Shown here one piece after another: positions 31,403 to 40,858 of a stretch of 64,000 nucleotides of DNA. The stretch spans positions 124,001 to 188,000 of the forward strand of contig CAKRJH010000003.1 in the NCBI GenBank assembly GCA_934351255.1. Direction: 5' to 3'. The notes beneath the pieces are model-generated. The model saw only the letters and a program-made list of their open reading frames with translations, had not been told where the DNA came from and did no database searches. Position 1 is the stretch's first letter. Each line of letters opens with the position of its first letter. Source of the DNA: an uncultured Lachnospiraceae bacterium. Lineage in GTDB: Bacteria; Bacillota; Clostridia; Lachnospirales; Lachnospiraceae. A program made the position numbers and the translations under genes.

Positions 31403-33532
31403 CTACTCATAAATCACAATCTCACACTTTGTGACAGCTCCGTCTTTCCATTCTAAAAATTTCAGCACCTTGCCGCCACGCAGACAGAGTCCTTCGACTC
31501 TTCCTTCCCGCCACTCCTTCGGAAGCGCCGGAAGCAACCGAATCTCTCCAGCATGGCTTTGCACCAACATTTCTGCAATTCCGGCCGTCACCCCGAAATT
31601 GCCGTCAATCTGAAACGGTGGATGATTGTCAAACAGATTCGGTAATGTCTGCGTTTCCAGAAGAAGGCGCACATGTTCCAGTGCGAGATCACCCTCGCCC
31701 AGCCTTGCATACATATTGATGATCCAGGCACGACTCCATCCCGAATGACCTCCGCCACCGGATAACCGCCTGTCTATTGTCTTTTTGGCAGCGTCCATCA
31801 GTTCCGGTGTTTTTTCGGCTGTAATCTGACTTCCCGGATACAACGCAAACAACTGGGAAATGTGTCTGTGACCAATCTCTACTTCATCGTAATCCTCGTT
31901 CCACTCCATGATCTGACCATGTTTTCCGATCCAGATCGGTGCGATCCGTTTCAAAACATCCTGCAATTCCGAAGTTATTCCATCGGAAATTTCCAGAATT
32001 TCTTCCGCCTGAATACACGCCTGAAACAATTCTTTCATAATCTGATTATCCATGGAAGCGCCTTTACAGATCACACCCTTTTGTCCATTCGGCAAATGAT
32101 ATTCATTCTCCGGAGACAATGTCGGTACCGTAACCAGATACTCCCCGTCATCTACCAGATAATCCACCAGAAATCTTGCGGCTTCTTGCATCGCATCGTA
32201 ATGTCTGCGCAAAAAATCAATGTCCTGCGTAAACAGATACTGCTCCCAGATATGCAGGCACAGCCAGGCTGCGCCCATCACCCAATAGCTGGCACTCAGG
32301 CACACATCCTGTGGCTCGGTATCGCACCAGATGTCTGTATTATGATGCGCCATAAAACCACGACAACCATACATCTCTGCGGCTGTTTTCCTGCCGTTTG
32401 GACGCATCCGTTCGATCATGTCGATCAACGGCTCCTGACACTCTTCCAAATGACAGACCATCGCCGGCCAATAGTTCATCTCCGTATTGATATTGATCGT
32501 ATATTTACCGCCCCAGGCAGGATAATAATCTTCATTCCAGATTCCCTGTAAATTTGCCGGCAACGATCCCGGCCGGCTGCTGGCGATCAGAAGATATCTT
32601 CCATACTGAAAAAAGCGTACAATATCCTCCTGCCCCGGAATTTCAAGTTTCACACGGTCATATAGACTCTTATAATCTGTAATATGTTCCTGCAGAAGTT
32701 CTTTCCAACTGTATGATGCCACCTTTTCCAAACGGGTTAATACACTGGTCACAGGATCTTTTTCGCGAAATGTCGTATCTGCTGCCAAAATGAACATCGC
32801 CTCATCGGCATCACGTACCATTGTTGTGTTGCCGATCGTCTCTGTCTTGCCACCCCGGCAGATCACCTTAAATCCGGCCGCGATTTCTACACCGCCTCTT
32901 CCTCCGGCCACCGCTTCCATCAACTGAATCTGGCCGGGCTTTGCTGTAATCCGATCCGCAAAGCCATTATAGCTTGGACGACGGCAGGTCTGCAATTCAT
33001 AAGGCTTGTCATCCCACGGCGTCATTCCCCTCGCTATCTCACCATGAAAACTCAGGCAGCCCGGCCGGTCTGCCGTCAGATGAATGAGCAATACATTTTG
33101 CGGATAACTGGCGATCACCTGTCTCTGATAATGAACCCCTTTCCAAGCAAAAGACGTTGTCACGACAGCACGCTCCAGATCCAACTCGCGATGATACTGT
33201 GATATGTCAAATTCCGTACCGTTAAATTCTACATACAAGTTTCCTAACGGCTCGTAGTGTCTTTGTTCTTCGGGGATGCCCGATAACGCCAAAGCACATA
33301 ACTCCTGTGCTTCCTTAATCTTACCGTCCATGATCAGCTCACGTATCTGCGGAAGCTTGTCCTTGGCCGAAGGATTCAAACGATTCTGAGGTCCACCATA
33401 CCATACACTGTCTTCATTTAGCTGAATCCGTTCCGTACAGGGATTGCCAAAGACCATCCCTCCTAATTTTCCGTTTCCTACCGGCAATGCCTCATCCCAT
33501 TGAGTGGCCGGTTTATCAAACACAATATTCAT
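31403..33532 (-). CDS. GH95 alpha-L-fucosidase / alpha-L-galactosidase
   Basis: A 709-residue glycoside hydrolase of family 95, recognised from the N-terminal ALPVGNGKLGGMVFGNP and NEDSVWYGGPQ, the central NINTEMNYWP that supplies the active-site asparagines, MEWNEDYDE with the general acid glutamate region, GGGGHSGWSRAW, and QIDGNFGVTAGIAEML with the catalytic aspartate region. GH95 inverting enzymes remove alpha-1,2-linked fucose (or galactose) from host glycans and plant polymers. No signal peptide is present, so it would act in the cytoplasm on imported oligosaccharides. No transporter or fucose genes are adjacent, which is unusual for a utilisation locus. The next gene upstream starts a separate unit 17 bases away. 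Confidence 0.93.
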   Translation of the reverse strand: MNIVFDKPATQWDEALPVGNGKLGGMVFGNPCTERIQLNEDSVWYGGPQNRLNPSAKDKLPQIRELIMDGKIKEAQELCALALSGIPEEQRHYEPLGNLYVEFNGTEFDISQYHRELDLERAVVTTSFAWKGVHYQRQVIASYPQNVLLIHLTADRPGCLSFHGEIARGMTPWDDKPYELQTCRRPSYNGFADRITAKPGQIQLMEAVAGGRGGVEIAAGFKVICRGGKTETIGNTTMVRDADEAMFILAADTTFREKDPVTSVLTRLEKVASYSWKELLQEHITDYKSLYDRVKLEIPGQEDIVRFFQYGRYLLIASSRPGSLPANLQGIWNEDYYPAWGGKYTININTEMNYWPAMVCHLEECQEPLIDMIERMRPNGRKTAAEMYGCRGFMAHHNTDIWCDTEPQDVCLSASYWVMGAAWLCLHIWEQYLFTQDIDFLRRHYDAMQEAARFLVDYLVDDGEYLVTVPTLSPENEYHLPNGQKGVICKGASMDNQIMKELFQACIQAEEILEISDGITSELQDVLKRIAPIWIGKHGQIMEWNEDYDEVEIGHRHISQLFALYPGSQITAEKTPELMDAAKKTIDRRLSGGGGHSGWSRAWIINMYARLGEGDLALEHVRLLLETQTLPNLFDNHPPFQIDGNFGVTAGIAEMLVQSHAGEIRLLPALPKEWREGRVEGLCLRGGKVLKFLEWKDGAVTKCEIVIYE

Positions 33533-33548
33533 ATTATTTCCTCACCTT

Positions 33549-34148
33549 TCACGCACTCCGAAACTCACACTCGCCTCTCCGCCCCCGCTCACACGTCGCG
33601 CAGATCCCCTGGAATCCCGCGCCGTCCAGATCCACGCGGCAGATCACGCTCTTGGTCGGTGTCAGTATCCCCGGCTCCCGGTACCGGACTCCGGTATGCC
33701 CAAGTTTTCCCAGGATCTCCGGGATCTTCTCCAGCGGATACTCCGGCTCTGAGCCCCAGAAATGTACCTTGCCTGGTCTGCATCCGGTCTCCTGCTCCAG
33801 CAGCTCCATCACCTGTTCGTACTGATGCATCAGCACGGCAGACACGACGTGTTCCGTCACAAGCTGCCGCAGGACATGATATTGTCTGCCATAGCGGTCC
33901 AGCAGGACATCCAGTCTGCTTCCGAGCGTGATCACCACATCCGCATAGGCCGGTGTGATATGAAGTTCCATGCCCTCCTGATCCTTGATGCAGTTTCGCA
34001 CGTCGCGGATCACCGAGAGCACCACCTCCTGATCCTGCGGATGGTAGTGATGCTGCTTTGCTATCTGTCCGGCAAACTCACGCGATAACAGCAGACTCAT
34101 ATCCGTACGGTAATATTTGATTTTCTCGCAATCCTTTTCTGACTCCAT
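33549..34148 (-). CDS. Uncharacterised cysteine-containing protein, 199 aa
   Basis: No firm assignment. The C-terminal part reads PLEKIPEILGKL, then LTPTKSVICRVDLDG and finally CATCERGRRGEC. This weakly recalls clostridial proteins annotated as methionine-synthase activation-domain-like, which share a proline-rich KS(V) segment and a final CxxC...C cluster. The cysteines could bind a metal or iron-sulfur cluster. The N-terminal half is helical with a histidine-rich stretch (AKQHHYHPQDQE). It precedes the fucosidase by 16 bases on the same strand and may share its transcript, although no functional link is apparent. A GAGGAG site lies before ATG 34148. Confidence 0.6.
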   Translation of the reverse strand: MESEKDCEKIKYYRTDMSLLLSREFAGQIAKQHHYHPQDQEVVLSVIRDVRNCIKDQEGMELHITPAYADVVITLGSRLDVLLDRYGRQYHVLRQLVTEHVVSAVLMHQYEQVMELLEQETGCRPGKVHFWGSEPEYPLEKIPEILGKLGHTGVRYREPGILTPTKSVICRVDLDGAGFQGICATCERGRRGECEFRSA

Positions 34149-34270
34149 CTCTCACACTCCTCATCGCTTGTCCTGTTTGACCATGTCTCCCCGGCCCTGT
34201 CTCTTCTGATTTTTTCTTATGTTCCTGCTCTATCTGATCATTCTCTTTTGGAAATCTTAACATGGATACC

Positions 34271-34342
34271 CTGTTTTGTACAGGATACAGAACAAAGAGT
34301 CGCTTGCGACTCTTTCGCGCTCGAGCGGTGCTGTTTACAGCC
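34271..34342. repeat. Cluster of four short palindromes
   Basis: In 72 bases lie CTGT-TTTGT-ACAG (34271-34283), the perfect AAAGAGTCGC-TT-GCGACTCTTT (34294-34315), CGCTCGAGCG (about 34318-34327) and GCTGTTTACAGC (34331-34342). It lies between the BspA terminator and the next gene. The density suggests a REP-like dispersed element rather than a single terminator. Confidence 0.6.
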
Positions 34343-34348
34343 AAAAAA

Positions 34349-34375
34349 GGGACCCATGTTTTCCACATGAGTCCC
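34349..34375 (-). terminator. Terminator of the BspA-like gene
   Basis: On the minus strand GGGACTCATG pairs with CATGGGTCCC around a short loop and is followed by TTTTTT, 23 bases after the BspA stop codon. Confidence 0.85.
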
Positions 34376-34397
34376 CCGAAATTCTGTAAAGCCGATG

Positions 34398-37300
34398 CTA
34401 ACCGATAATCTTCACACCAGACGGCTGTCCTTTTTTCCGAAGCAGCTTGGTATATTTTTTCAGTCTGCTCTTTGGAACACGGATCACCGCTTTCTTATGA
34501 ATTTTGGTAAACGCTTTCTTGCCGACCTTTTTGAGTGTGGTCGTCTTGATCACGATTTTCTTCAGTTTGGTGCATTTTGCAAATGCCTTTGGACCGATCT
34601 CGCTGACAGTATACTTCACACCCTGTGCTTTTACTGTCTTTGGAATGGTCACCTTCTTGACCGTTTTGGAGGTCGTTCCCACGACAGATACCTCTGCCTT
34701 GGCCTGGTCTGTCACCTGGTACTTCAGCCCTCTCACGGTGAATGTCAGCGCCGTCGGTACCGGTGCCGGTGCAGGAGTAACCTCTCCACCCGGAGCCGGT
34801 GCCGGGATCTGAGAAGGTGCTGCACCCGGCGTCTGGGTCGGCACTGCCGTTGGCACTTCTGTCGGTGCCACGGTAGGTTCGATGGTTGGTTCCTGACTCG
34901 GTTCAGCACTTGGAACAATCGTCGGCTCCACGGTAGGCACCTCCGTAGGTTCTGCCGTTGGCTCCTGTGTCGGTGCTACATAATCCGGATCCACTGCCCA
35001 GAGCGCATACACTGTGGTATCTGCCTCGATTCCTCTGGTAAAATCAAACACCTTACGGAACGTATTGCTGGTATACCATCCCTGGAACAGATATCCCTCA
35101 CGGGTCGGAGCCTGCGGCTCATTTGCCATGTATCCCTCATAGATATCCTGATCCTCGACGCTGCTGCCTCCCATCGTCTGGAAAGAGACACGGTACTGAT
35201 CTTTCTCGACCCATCCCGCATACAGGTCTGTGTTGTCCTGGATCTCCGTTGCAAAATCAAACTGTTCGGTGGTTTCCTCATCGGTATACCATCCGGTAAA
35301 GTTATAATTCTTTCTGGTGATCTTCTCCGGCTCATCCGCAGTGCGTCCTGCCTCGACAGCCTGTGTCTCAACCTCATCACCGCCATTGCTGTGGAAGTAC
35401 ACATTGTATCCATTCAGCGGAACAAACTTGTTACCATGCAGTTTTGCATATGCATGGGCGGTAGAGTCAACGTATCCATAGATAGTCACATTAGACGGGA
35501 TCGCAACATATGGTTTCACAGAAGATGCATACACCAAGGTGTGAGTCTCGTCCGCAAGACTGCTTGATAACACCGGCTCCTTGATGACCATATCCGGATT
35601 GTAGATATAGACTTTCTTGACACCGCTGGCACGGAGTGCTTCCACATCCATGCTCTCCACGTTCTCCGGAATATCCAGTGTTTTCACATTTCTGGTTCCC
35701 AGGAAGGCTGCTCTGCCAATGGTCTTTACCGTCTCCGGAATCTCAATGCTGCGGATCTGTTTACATTTCAGCAGCATTCCCTGACTGATCACATCCAGTT
35801 TTCCTCCCAGCGTGATCTCCTCCGCCATGGAATCGTAGAAATATGAATAGTTGTAATCTACCTGATCCACTGCAGGTGCAAACTCAATGCTCTGCAGTTC
35901 CGGACTCTGGTCATTCCAGAAGATAGAATCCCAGTTCTCCATGTTCGCTGCAGCATGCACGGAAATCTCCTGCAGGCTGGTCATATACTGGAAGCTGCCG
36001 CCGGAGATCGATGTCAGGCTCTCCGGAAGTGAAACTCGTGTTACATTTCTCTGCCCATAGAACGCTCCCGGGTCAACACTCTCGATTCCCTCCGGAAGGA
36101 TCACTTCCGAAATACCGCCAATACGCTCACTTGGATCAAATGGTACGACCGTTTCGCTGGTTGACATTGCTCCATATGCACCCTTCAGGTTAAATGCCGC
36201 AGCGCCGATTCTGGTCAGGTTCTTCAGCCGGCTAAAGTCCACATCAATCCTGTCGTCTGAAATAAATGCGCCATCTTCGATAACCCGTAAGCTTTCCGGC
36301 AAAGTGAGCTCCTGCAGGTTGTAATTAAATGCGAAAGCATTTGCTGCAATCGTCTCAATGCCCTCTCCCACGGTAACTCGCTCGGCGGTCGGACACAGGT
36401 TCATGAAATAGGAATTCTTCTCAATCGAGTTTACCACACCCTCTGTCTTTTCAAACACAAAGTCTGTCACACAGGTTTCCTCAGGGTATCGCTCCTTCCA
36501 TTCAGCGGCACTGGTCACCGGATCGTCCTGCTGTTTTTCGGGTTTGATCAGGCCCGATTCATTGTTGATGCCCAGTATATTGGTAATCGTCTGGCTTGGA
36601 CCATATTCTCCCTGAAAATCACCCTGCACTGTGATTCGTGTCAGTTTCGGACATTTTCCAAACGCATAGGTACCTATCCTCGTGACACTGACAGGAATCG
36701 TCAGATCCTCAACATTCGTTCCATGGAATGCTGCGGCACCGATCTTCTGCACACCGTCCAGATCCAGACTGGTCAGCCCGGTACATCCCTCGAAGGCAGC
36801 TACTCCGATCTGCTGGACATTGCCAAGTCCTTTTATCTCGGTCAGATTCCTGCAGTGCAGGAACGTCTGGAATCCCAATTCAACATACGGCTTCGTTCCG
36901 GTCTGATCCGGATAGAGAGTTACACTCTTCAGACTCTGACAATCTGCAAACAGGGATGGAGAAGAACTCTGTCCAAATGCATTTGCAGGCAGCTTCACCG
37001 TCTGGATCGGATCCGGAATGCTCAGTGTCCGATAACCTCCAGACTCTCCTGAGCCGGAGAGAGCATCTCCAAGTGCCGGATTCATAGCCGCCACTCTCCA
37101 GCCAAAGGCCTCATTCTGGATACGGGTCAGTTTACTGTTCTTGGTTGCCTCCACGGTTTTCAGGCTGGTACAGCCATTGAAACTGCGGAACCCGATATCT
37201 TCTACGGAATCCGGTATATTGACCGAAGTCAGGCTGGAACAGTGGTCAAAGATACCTGCAATAAATTTCGTAGCCTTACAGCCTTCCTCAGAATCGATGG

Positions 37301-39110
37301 TCTTCAGACTCTCACAATAGCTGAACGTCTGAACTGAATAGTCTGACACGCCAAACCTCTCCAGAGAAGCCGGGAGGGTCAGACTGGTCAGTCCGGTATG
37401 GGTAAATGACCAGGTGTCCAGAATCCTCACTCCGGTCAGATCTATGGATGCCAGCGCAGTGTCTCTGAAAAAGCAAAGCACTCCAATCTGATCAACAGCT
37501 CCATTGAGTTTCACTTCCTCCAGAGAAGTACAATCTGCGAACATCTCATAGCCCAGCACAGAATACTGCTTCGGATCCTCCACGCCATCTGACAGGATCT
37601 CCACCTTTTTCAGACTGGTATTGCCGGCAAACAAACCACCGGGAACTTTGTTTTTCAATACCGCCTCCGGGATACGGATCTCCTCGATCGGTGCTCCATC
37701 TTTTGAAGCCTCGAGGCGATATCCTCCCGAGTTATTAGGATCCGTTCTGTCCAGAGATTCTATCTCCATCAGATACGAGTCGTATCCAAACGATGTCGCT
37801 GCCAGACGCGAAAGTCTGCTTTCATCTCCGATATCAAATCTCGAAAGACTGGTACATCCATAAAAAGCGTGATCTGTCAGTTCTGTCACATGATCCGGAA
37901 GATCAAATCCAGACAGTCCGGTACAATCCCCAAACGCCTCATACGCAATATAACCGATGTCCTCCGGAAGTGTCACGGATTTCAAACCGGTACAGCCATA
38001 AAACATACGGTAGCACAGGATTCCATCGCCCTGTGTTCTCTCCCCGATCGTGATACGTTCCAGTGTCTTGCAGTTTGCAAACAATCCTACCAGAGGATCC
38101 GCATATCGATGGTTATCTCCCAGATCCTCCATCAGAACATCTCCCGGAAGATAGATCTCCGTGAGCGGTGCTCCATAATTGTCCTGTTCCGGACACTCCT
38201 CAAAATATCCAAAGGCTGCATATCCCAGTGTCTCCAGTACGGAATCCTCCGGGATCTCAAAGGTCGTCATATTCGTACAGCCAAAGAAGGCAAATGCCCC
38301 GATCTCCTCCACACTGTCAGGAATCGTCACACTGGTGATTCCCTTCTGCATGGCAAATACAAACGGAGCGATCTGGGTACAGTCGTCCCGGAGTGCAAGG
38401 ACTCCATCCTCACTCACACTGCGTGCATCCAGTGCCACACTGCCGGCATAGACGATCCCATCCTCCGCCGGCTCCATATGAGCCAGCCAGTTCGGCCGTA
38501 TGACCTCATTTTCTTCCGGCTTATAACGGAAGCCATTCGGTGCATTCAGATATCCATTCCTGATGTATTCCACGCTTTCCGGGAAGGATACCTTCTCAAT
38601 GCCGGTATCTTGCGAGAGCATATAGATGGAACCCAGTCTCTCGATACCATCCTCAAAGTTCACCGTCCGGATCACCGGTGCGGTGACTGCCGCCGTGGTG
38701 ACCGCCTGGAACTCCAGACCGGTAATCTCTGTAATCTCATAGGTATTCTCATCCTCATCCTCCAGCTCAGACGCCACATTCAGAGTCTCTCCTCCGTAGG
38801 TTTCGTCGTAACTCACCTCGGCCTCATATGTCTCATCCTCCTTCGGGGTCAAGACATACTTCAGTTGGTCCTTTGTGATGACTACAGGTGTAGGCTCCGG
38901 TGTTTCCTGAGGTTCCGAGACATCCTCAGAGTCCGACGCAGTGACATTTTCCCCGGATACCGACAGTACCGGATCCGTGATACCGTTCAGAAGTTCACCG
39001 ACACTCCGCGTCGGCATCTGAAGGACACTCGCCCTTGAAACACCCGGAAGAACCATTGCAGCCATCAGGCAGAGTACCATACTGCACACAAGTCCTTTCC
39101 ATTTCTTCAT
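34398..39110 (-). CDS. BspA-type leucine-rich repeat surface protein with InlB B-repeats, 1570 aa
   Basis: A secreted surface protein. A signal peptide (MKKWKGLVCSMVLCLMAAMV) is followed by an acidic linker and about 1000 residues of BspA/TpLRR-type leucine-rich repeats (units like LKSVTLPEDIGYIAYEAFGDC). Two InlB B-repeats near 1240-1385 contain GWYTDEETTEQFDF and the second GWYTS copy. A low-complexity PTxEP stalk (about 1395-1460) and a short lysine-rich LRR-like C-terminus (KAFAKCTKLKKIVIK) follow. There is no LPXTG sorting signal. Such proteins bind host or partner-cell surfaces. Its ATG overlaps the stop of the glycosyltransferase gene by four bases, so the two are translationally coupled and probably function together at the cell surface. 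Confidence 0.93.
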   Translation of the reverse strand: MKKWKGLVCSMVLCLMAAMVLPGVSRASVLQMPTRSVGELLNGITDPVLSVSGENVTASDSEDVSEPQETPEPTPVVITKDQLKYVLTPKEDETYEAEVSYDETYGGETLNVASELEDEDENTYEITEITGLEFQAVTTAAVTAPVIRTVNFEDGIERLGSIYMLSQDTGIEKVSFPESVEYIRNGYLNAPNGFRYKPEENEVIRPNWLAHMEPAEDGIVYAGSVALDARSVSEDGVLALRDDCTQIAPFVFAMQKGITSVTIPDSVEEIGAFAFFGCTNMTTFEIPEDSVLETLGYAAFGYFEECPEQDNYGAPLTEIYLPGDVLMEDLGDNHRYADPLVGLFANCKTLERITIGERTQGDGILCYRMFYGCTGLKSVTLPEDIGYIAYEAFGDCTGLSGFDLPDHVTELTDHAFYGCTSLSRFDIGDESRLSRLAATSFGYDSYLMEIESLDRTDPNNSGGYRLEASKDGAPIEEIRIPEAVLKNKVPGGLFAGNTSLKKVEILSDGVEDPKQYSVLGYEMFADCTSLEEVKLNGAVDQIGVLCFFRDTALASIDLTGVRILDTWSFTHTGLTSLTLPASLERFGVSDYSVQTFSYCESLKTIDSEEGCKATKFIAGIFDHCSSLTSVNIPDSVEDIGFRSFNGCTSLKTVEATKNSKLTRIQNEAFGWRVAAMNPALGDALSGSGESGGYRTLSIPDPIQTVKLPANAFGQSSSPSLFADCQSLKSVTLYPDQTGTKPYVELGFQTFLHCRNLTEIKGLGNVQQIGVAAFEGCTGLTSLDLDGVQKIGAAAFHGTNVEDLTIPVSVTRIGTYAFGKCPKLTRITVQGDFQGEYGPSQTITNILGINNESGLIKPEKQQDDPVTSAAEWKERYPEETCVTDFVFEKTEGVVNSIEKNSYFMNLCPTAERVTVGEGIETIAANAFAFNYNLQELTLPESLRVIEDGAFISDDRIDVDFSRLKNLTRIGAAAFNLKGAYGAMSTSETVVPFDPSERIGGISEVILPEGIESVDPGAFYGQRNVTRVSLPESLTSISGGSFQYMTSLQEISVHAAANMENWDSIFWNDQSPELQSIEFAPAVDQVDYNYSYFYDSMAEEITLGGKLDVISQGMLLKCKQIRSIEIPETVKTIGRAAFLGTRNVKTLDIPENVESMDVEALRASGVKKVYIYNPDMVIKEPVLSSSLADETHTLVYASSVKPYVAIPSNVTIYGYVDSTAHAYAKLHGNKFVPLNGYNVYFHSNGGDEVETQAVEAGRTADEPEKITRKNYNFTGWYTDEETTEQFDFATEIQDNTDLYAGWVEKDQYRVSFQTMGGSSVEDQDIYEGYMANEPQAPTREGYLFQGWYTSNTFRKVFDFTRGIEADTTVYALWAVDPDYVAPTQEPTAEPTEVPTVEPTIVPSAEPSQEPTIEPTVAPTEVPTAVPTQTPGAAPSQIPAPAPGGEVTPAPAPVPTALTFTVRGLKYQVTDQAKAEVSVVGTTSKTVKKVTIPKTVKAQGVKYTVSEIGPKAFAKCTKLKKIVIKTTTLKKVGKKAFTKIHKKAVIRVPKSRLKKYTKLLRKKGQPSGVKIIG

Positions 39111-40747
39111 GCATTCTCTCCTTTCTTTTTCATGTCATGAGTTGTGATATATGAAACACAGTCCATTCCGTCTGCAGACCGACCGATGGCCACAACCAGT
39201 GCGACCAGCAGATAGTACAGATTGATCAGCAGCCAGAACAGAATCACACCGTAAGTCGGTGTCTGTTGTTCCCAGGATGTTTTTAACAGCTCCACAATCC
39301 CCCAGACAGAAGCCCCCGCTCCCACAAGATACGGGATCGTATAATACCAGTGGCTGGTTCTCTTCGACTTCTGTTTCCGGGTGACGTGAAACTGCTTCTG
39401 CCGGATGCCAAACGTCTCCAGCAGTACCGCCACCAGAAGATATGGGAAAAAGGTGGTTTCATAAATATCGGTCCACCTTGTTGTCCGGATATTGTCGGCA
39501 AACCGTCTCATACAGAGATTCGTAGCCAGATACATGGGCAGCCAGAAGATCAGAACCTGAGGAAGAGTACACTCCACCACGACAGTTCCAAACAGCGCAA
39601 ACAATAAGGGGGCCAGCAGATAGATCAGCCGTTTCCACGAACTGTACCAATAGCTGATGCTGGTAAGATAGTTGATCTTCTGGGCAAATGTCAGAGTCTT
39701 ACTGCGCAGATAATGTGTCCTGCGCCCCGACTGGATGCATCCTCTGGCCCAGCGTCTTCTCTGCCGCATCAGTCCACCAAAATCATGAACTGTCATACCG
39801 TCCGCCAGCACCTCGTCCACCGCAATGGCCTGATATCCCGCCTTCTGAAGCTCAATGCCGGTGGCAAAATCCTCGGTAACCACCTGCTCCACAAATCCAC
39901 CGATGTGTTCGAGGGCCTCTCTGGACAGCAGGGTATTGGAACCGCCGAAAATGACACTGTTGGTCTTATTTTTGGCGAGCTGGACCACCCGGTAAAAGTA
40001 ATCCTGCTCGTTCGGGATCCGCGAACCCAGGCGAAGATTGTGCTGGAACAGATCCGGCTGATAAAAATGCTGCGGAGTCTGTACAAATCCCATCATCCCC
40101 TGCAGCTCATGTGCGGAACTTTTGGCCTGTTTCTTTCCCTTGCCCTTTTTCCAGTCCATCTGACGGACATTCGCGCCAAAGTAGGGAACCGTATGCATCA
40201 GAAAATCCGGCCTTGGCATCATATCCGCATCGAACACCGCGATCAGAGGAGAGGTCGTCTGGCGCAATGCCGCATTGAGATTGCCGGCCTTGGCACTGTG
40301 ATGCTCCGTTCTGGTCAGATATCCGACTCCCAGCCGGCTGGCCAGTTCCTGCATCTGCTGCCGCTCCCCATCATCACACAGATAGATATGTATCTTATCG
40401 CGGCTGGGGTAATTCATCGCCAGACACGCCGTCAATGTCGCCTCCAGCACCTCCACAGGCTCATTGACCGTCGGTACAAACACATCAACGTCCGGAAATC
40501 TTGCGGCGGGAAGTCCCGGCAGTTTATGCCGGTACAGCCCATAGTCGTACATATTGTAAAGATGAACCGCCATCTCCAGCAGTCCAAAGATCTCTGCAAG
40601 AAGCAGGATCACCCAGAACACCACCGACAGAATTCCCTTGTCGTGTGGGATCGTAAAGCCGATTCTCCAGACCAGGTAGGTCACGGTCAGCAATAGCGTG
40701 AGAATACTCCAAAATTTATTCCACCAAAGTTTTTTGTTCTTTTTCAT
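39107..40747 (-). CDS. Cellulose-synthase-like family 2 glycosyltransferase
   Basis: A 546-residue membrane glycosyltransferase. After two N-terminal helices the GT2 domain has VDVFVPTVNEP, the first aspartate in YLCDDGER, the DxD motif in AVFDADMMPR, a TEDFATGIEL acceptor segment and the QRRRWARGC (QxxRW) motif of processive synthases. Four to five C-terminal membrane helices follow. It lacks the PilZ domain of BcsA that binds cyclic di-GMP, so regulation differs from classical cellulose synthase. Likely products are cellulose, mixed-link glucan or a related polymer. It leads a two-gene unit with the BspA-like adhesin, and a GH5 glucanase of the kind that trims such polymers lies immediately upstream. 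Confidence 0.9.
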   Translation of the reverse strand: MKKNKKLWWNKFWSILTLLLTVTYLVWRIGFTIPHDKGILSVVFWVILLLAEIFGLLEMAVHLYNMYDYGLYRHKLPGLPAARFPDVDVFVPTVNEPVEVLEATLTACLAMNYPSRDKIHIYLCDDGERQQMQELASRLGVGYLTRTEHHSAKAGNLNAALRQTTSPLIAVFDADMMPRPDFLMHTVPYFGANVRQMDWKKGKGKKQAKSSAHELQGMMGFVQTPQHFYQPDLFQHNLRLGSRIPNEQDYFYRVVQLAKNKTNSVIFGGSNTLLSREALEHIGGFVEQVVTEDFATGIELQKAGYQAIAVDEVLADGMTVHDFGGLMRQRRRWARGCIQSGRRTHYLRSKTLTFAQKINYLTSISYWYSSWKRLIYLLAPLLFALFGTVVVECTLPQVLIFWLPMYLATNLCMRRFADNIRTTRWTDIYETTFFPYLLVAVLLETFGIRQKQFHVTRKQKSKRTSHWYYTIPYLVGAGASVWGIVELLKTSWEQQTPTYGVILFWLLINLYYLLVALVVAIGRSADGMDCVSYITTHDMKKKGENA

Positions 40748-40823
40748 CACGTTCCTCTTGTCTCATCTTCTAACGTCATTCTATGTTTTGTTGTTTTACA
40801 ACCAACGTTACATAATTTGCATT

Positions 40824-40852
40824 ATTATATCGTATTTAATATGAAAAAGCAA
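40824..40852 (-). promoter_or_regulatory. Promoter of the glycosyltransferase-BspA unit
   Basis: TTGCTT at 40852-40847, a 17-base spacer, a perfect TATAAT at 40829-40824, 77 bases before the start codon. The leader contains a small GTTGGTTGTAAAACAAC hairpin. Confidence 0.65.
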
Positions 40853-40858
40853 AGGTTT

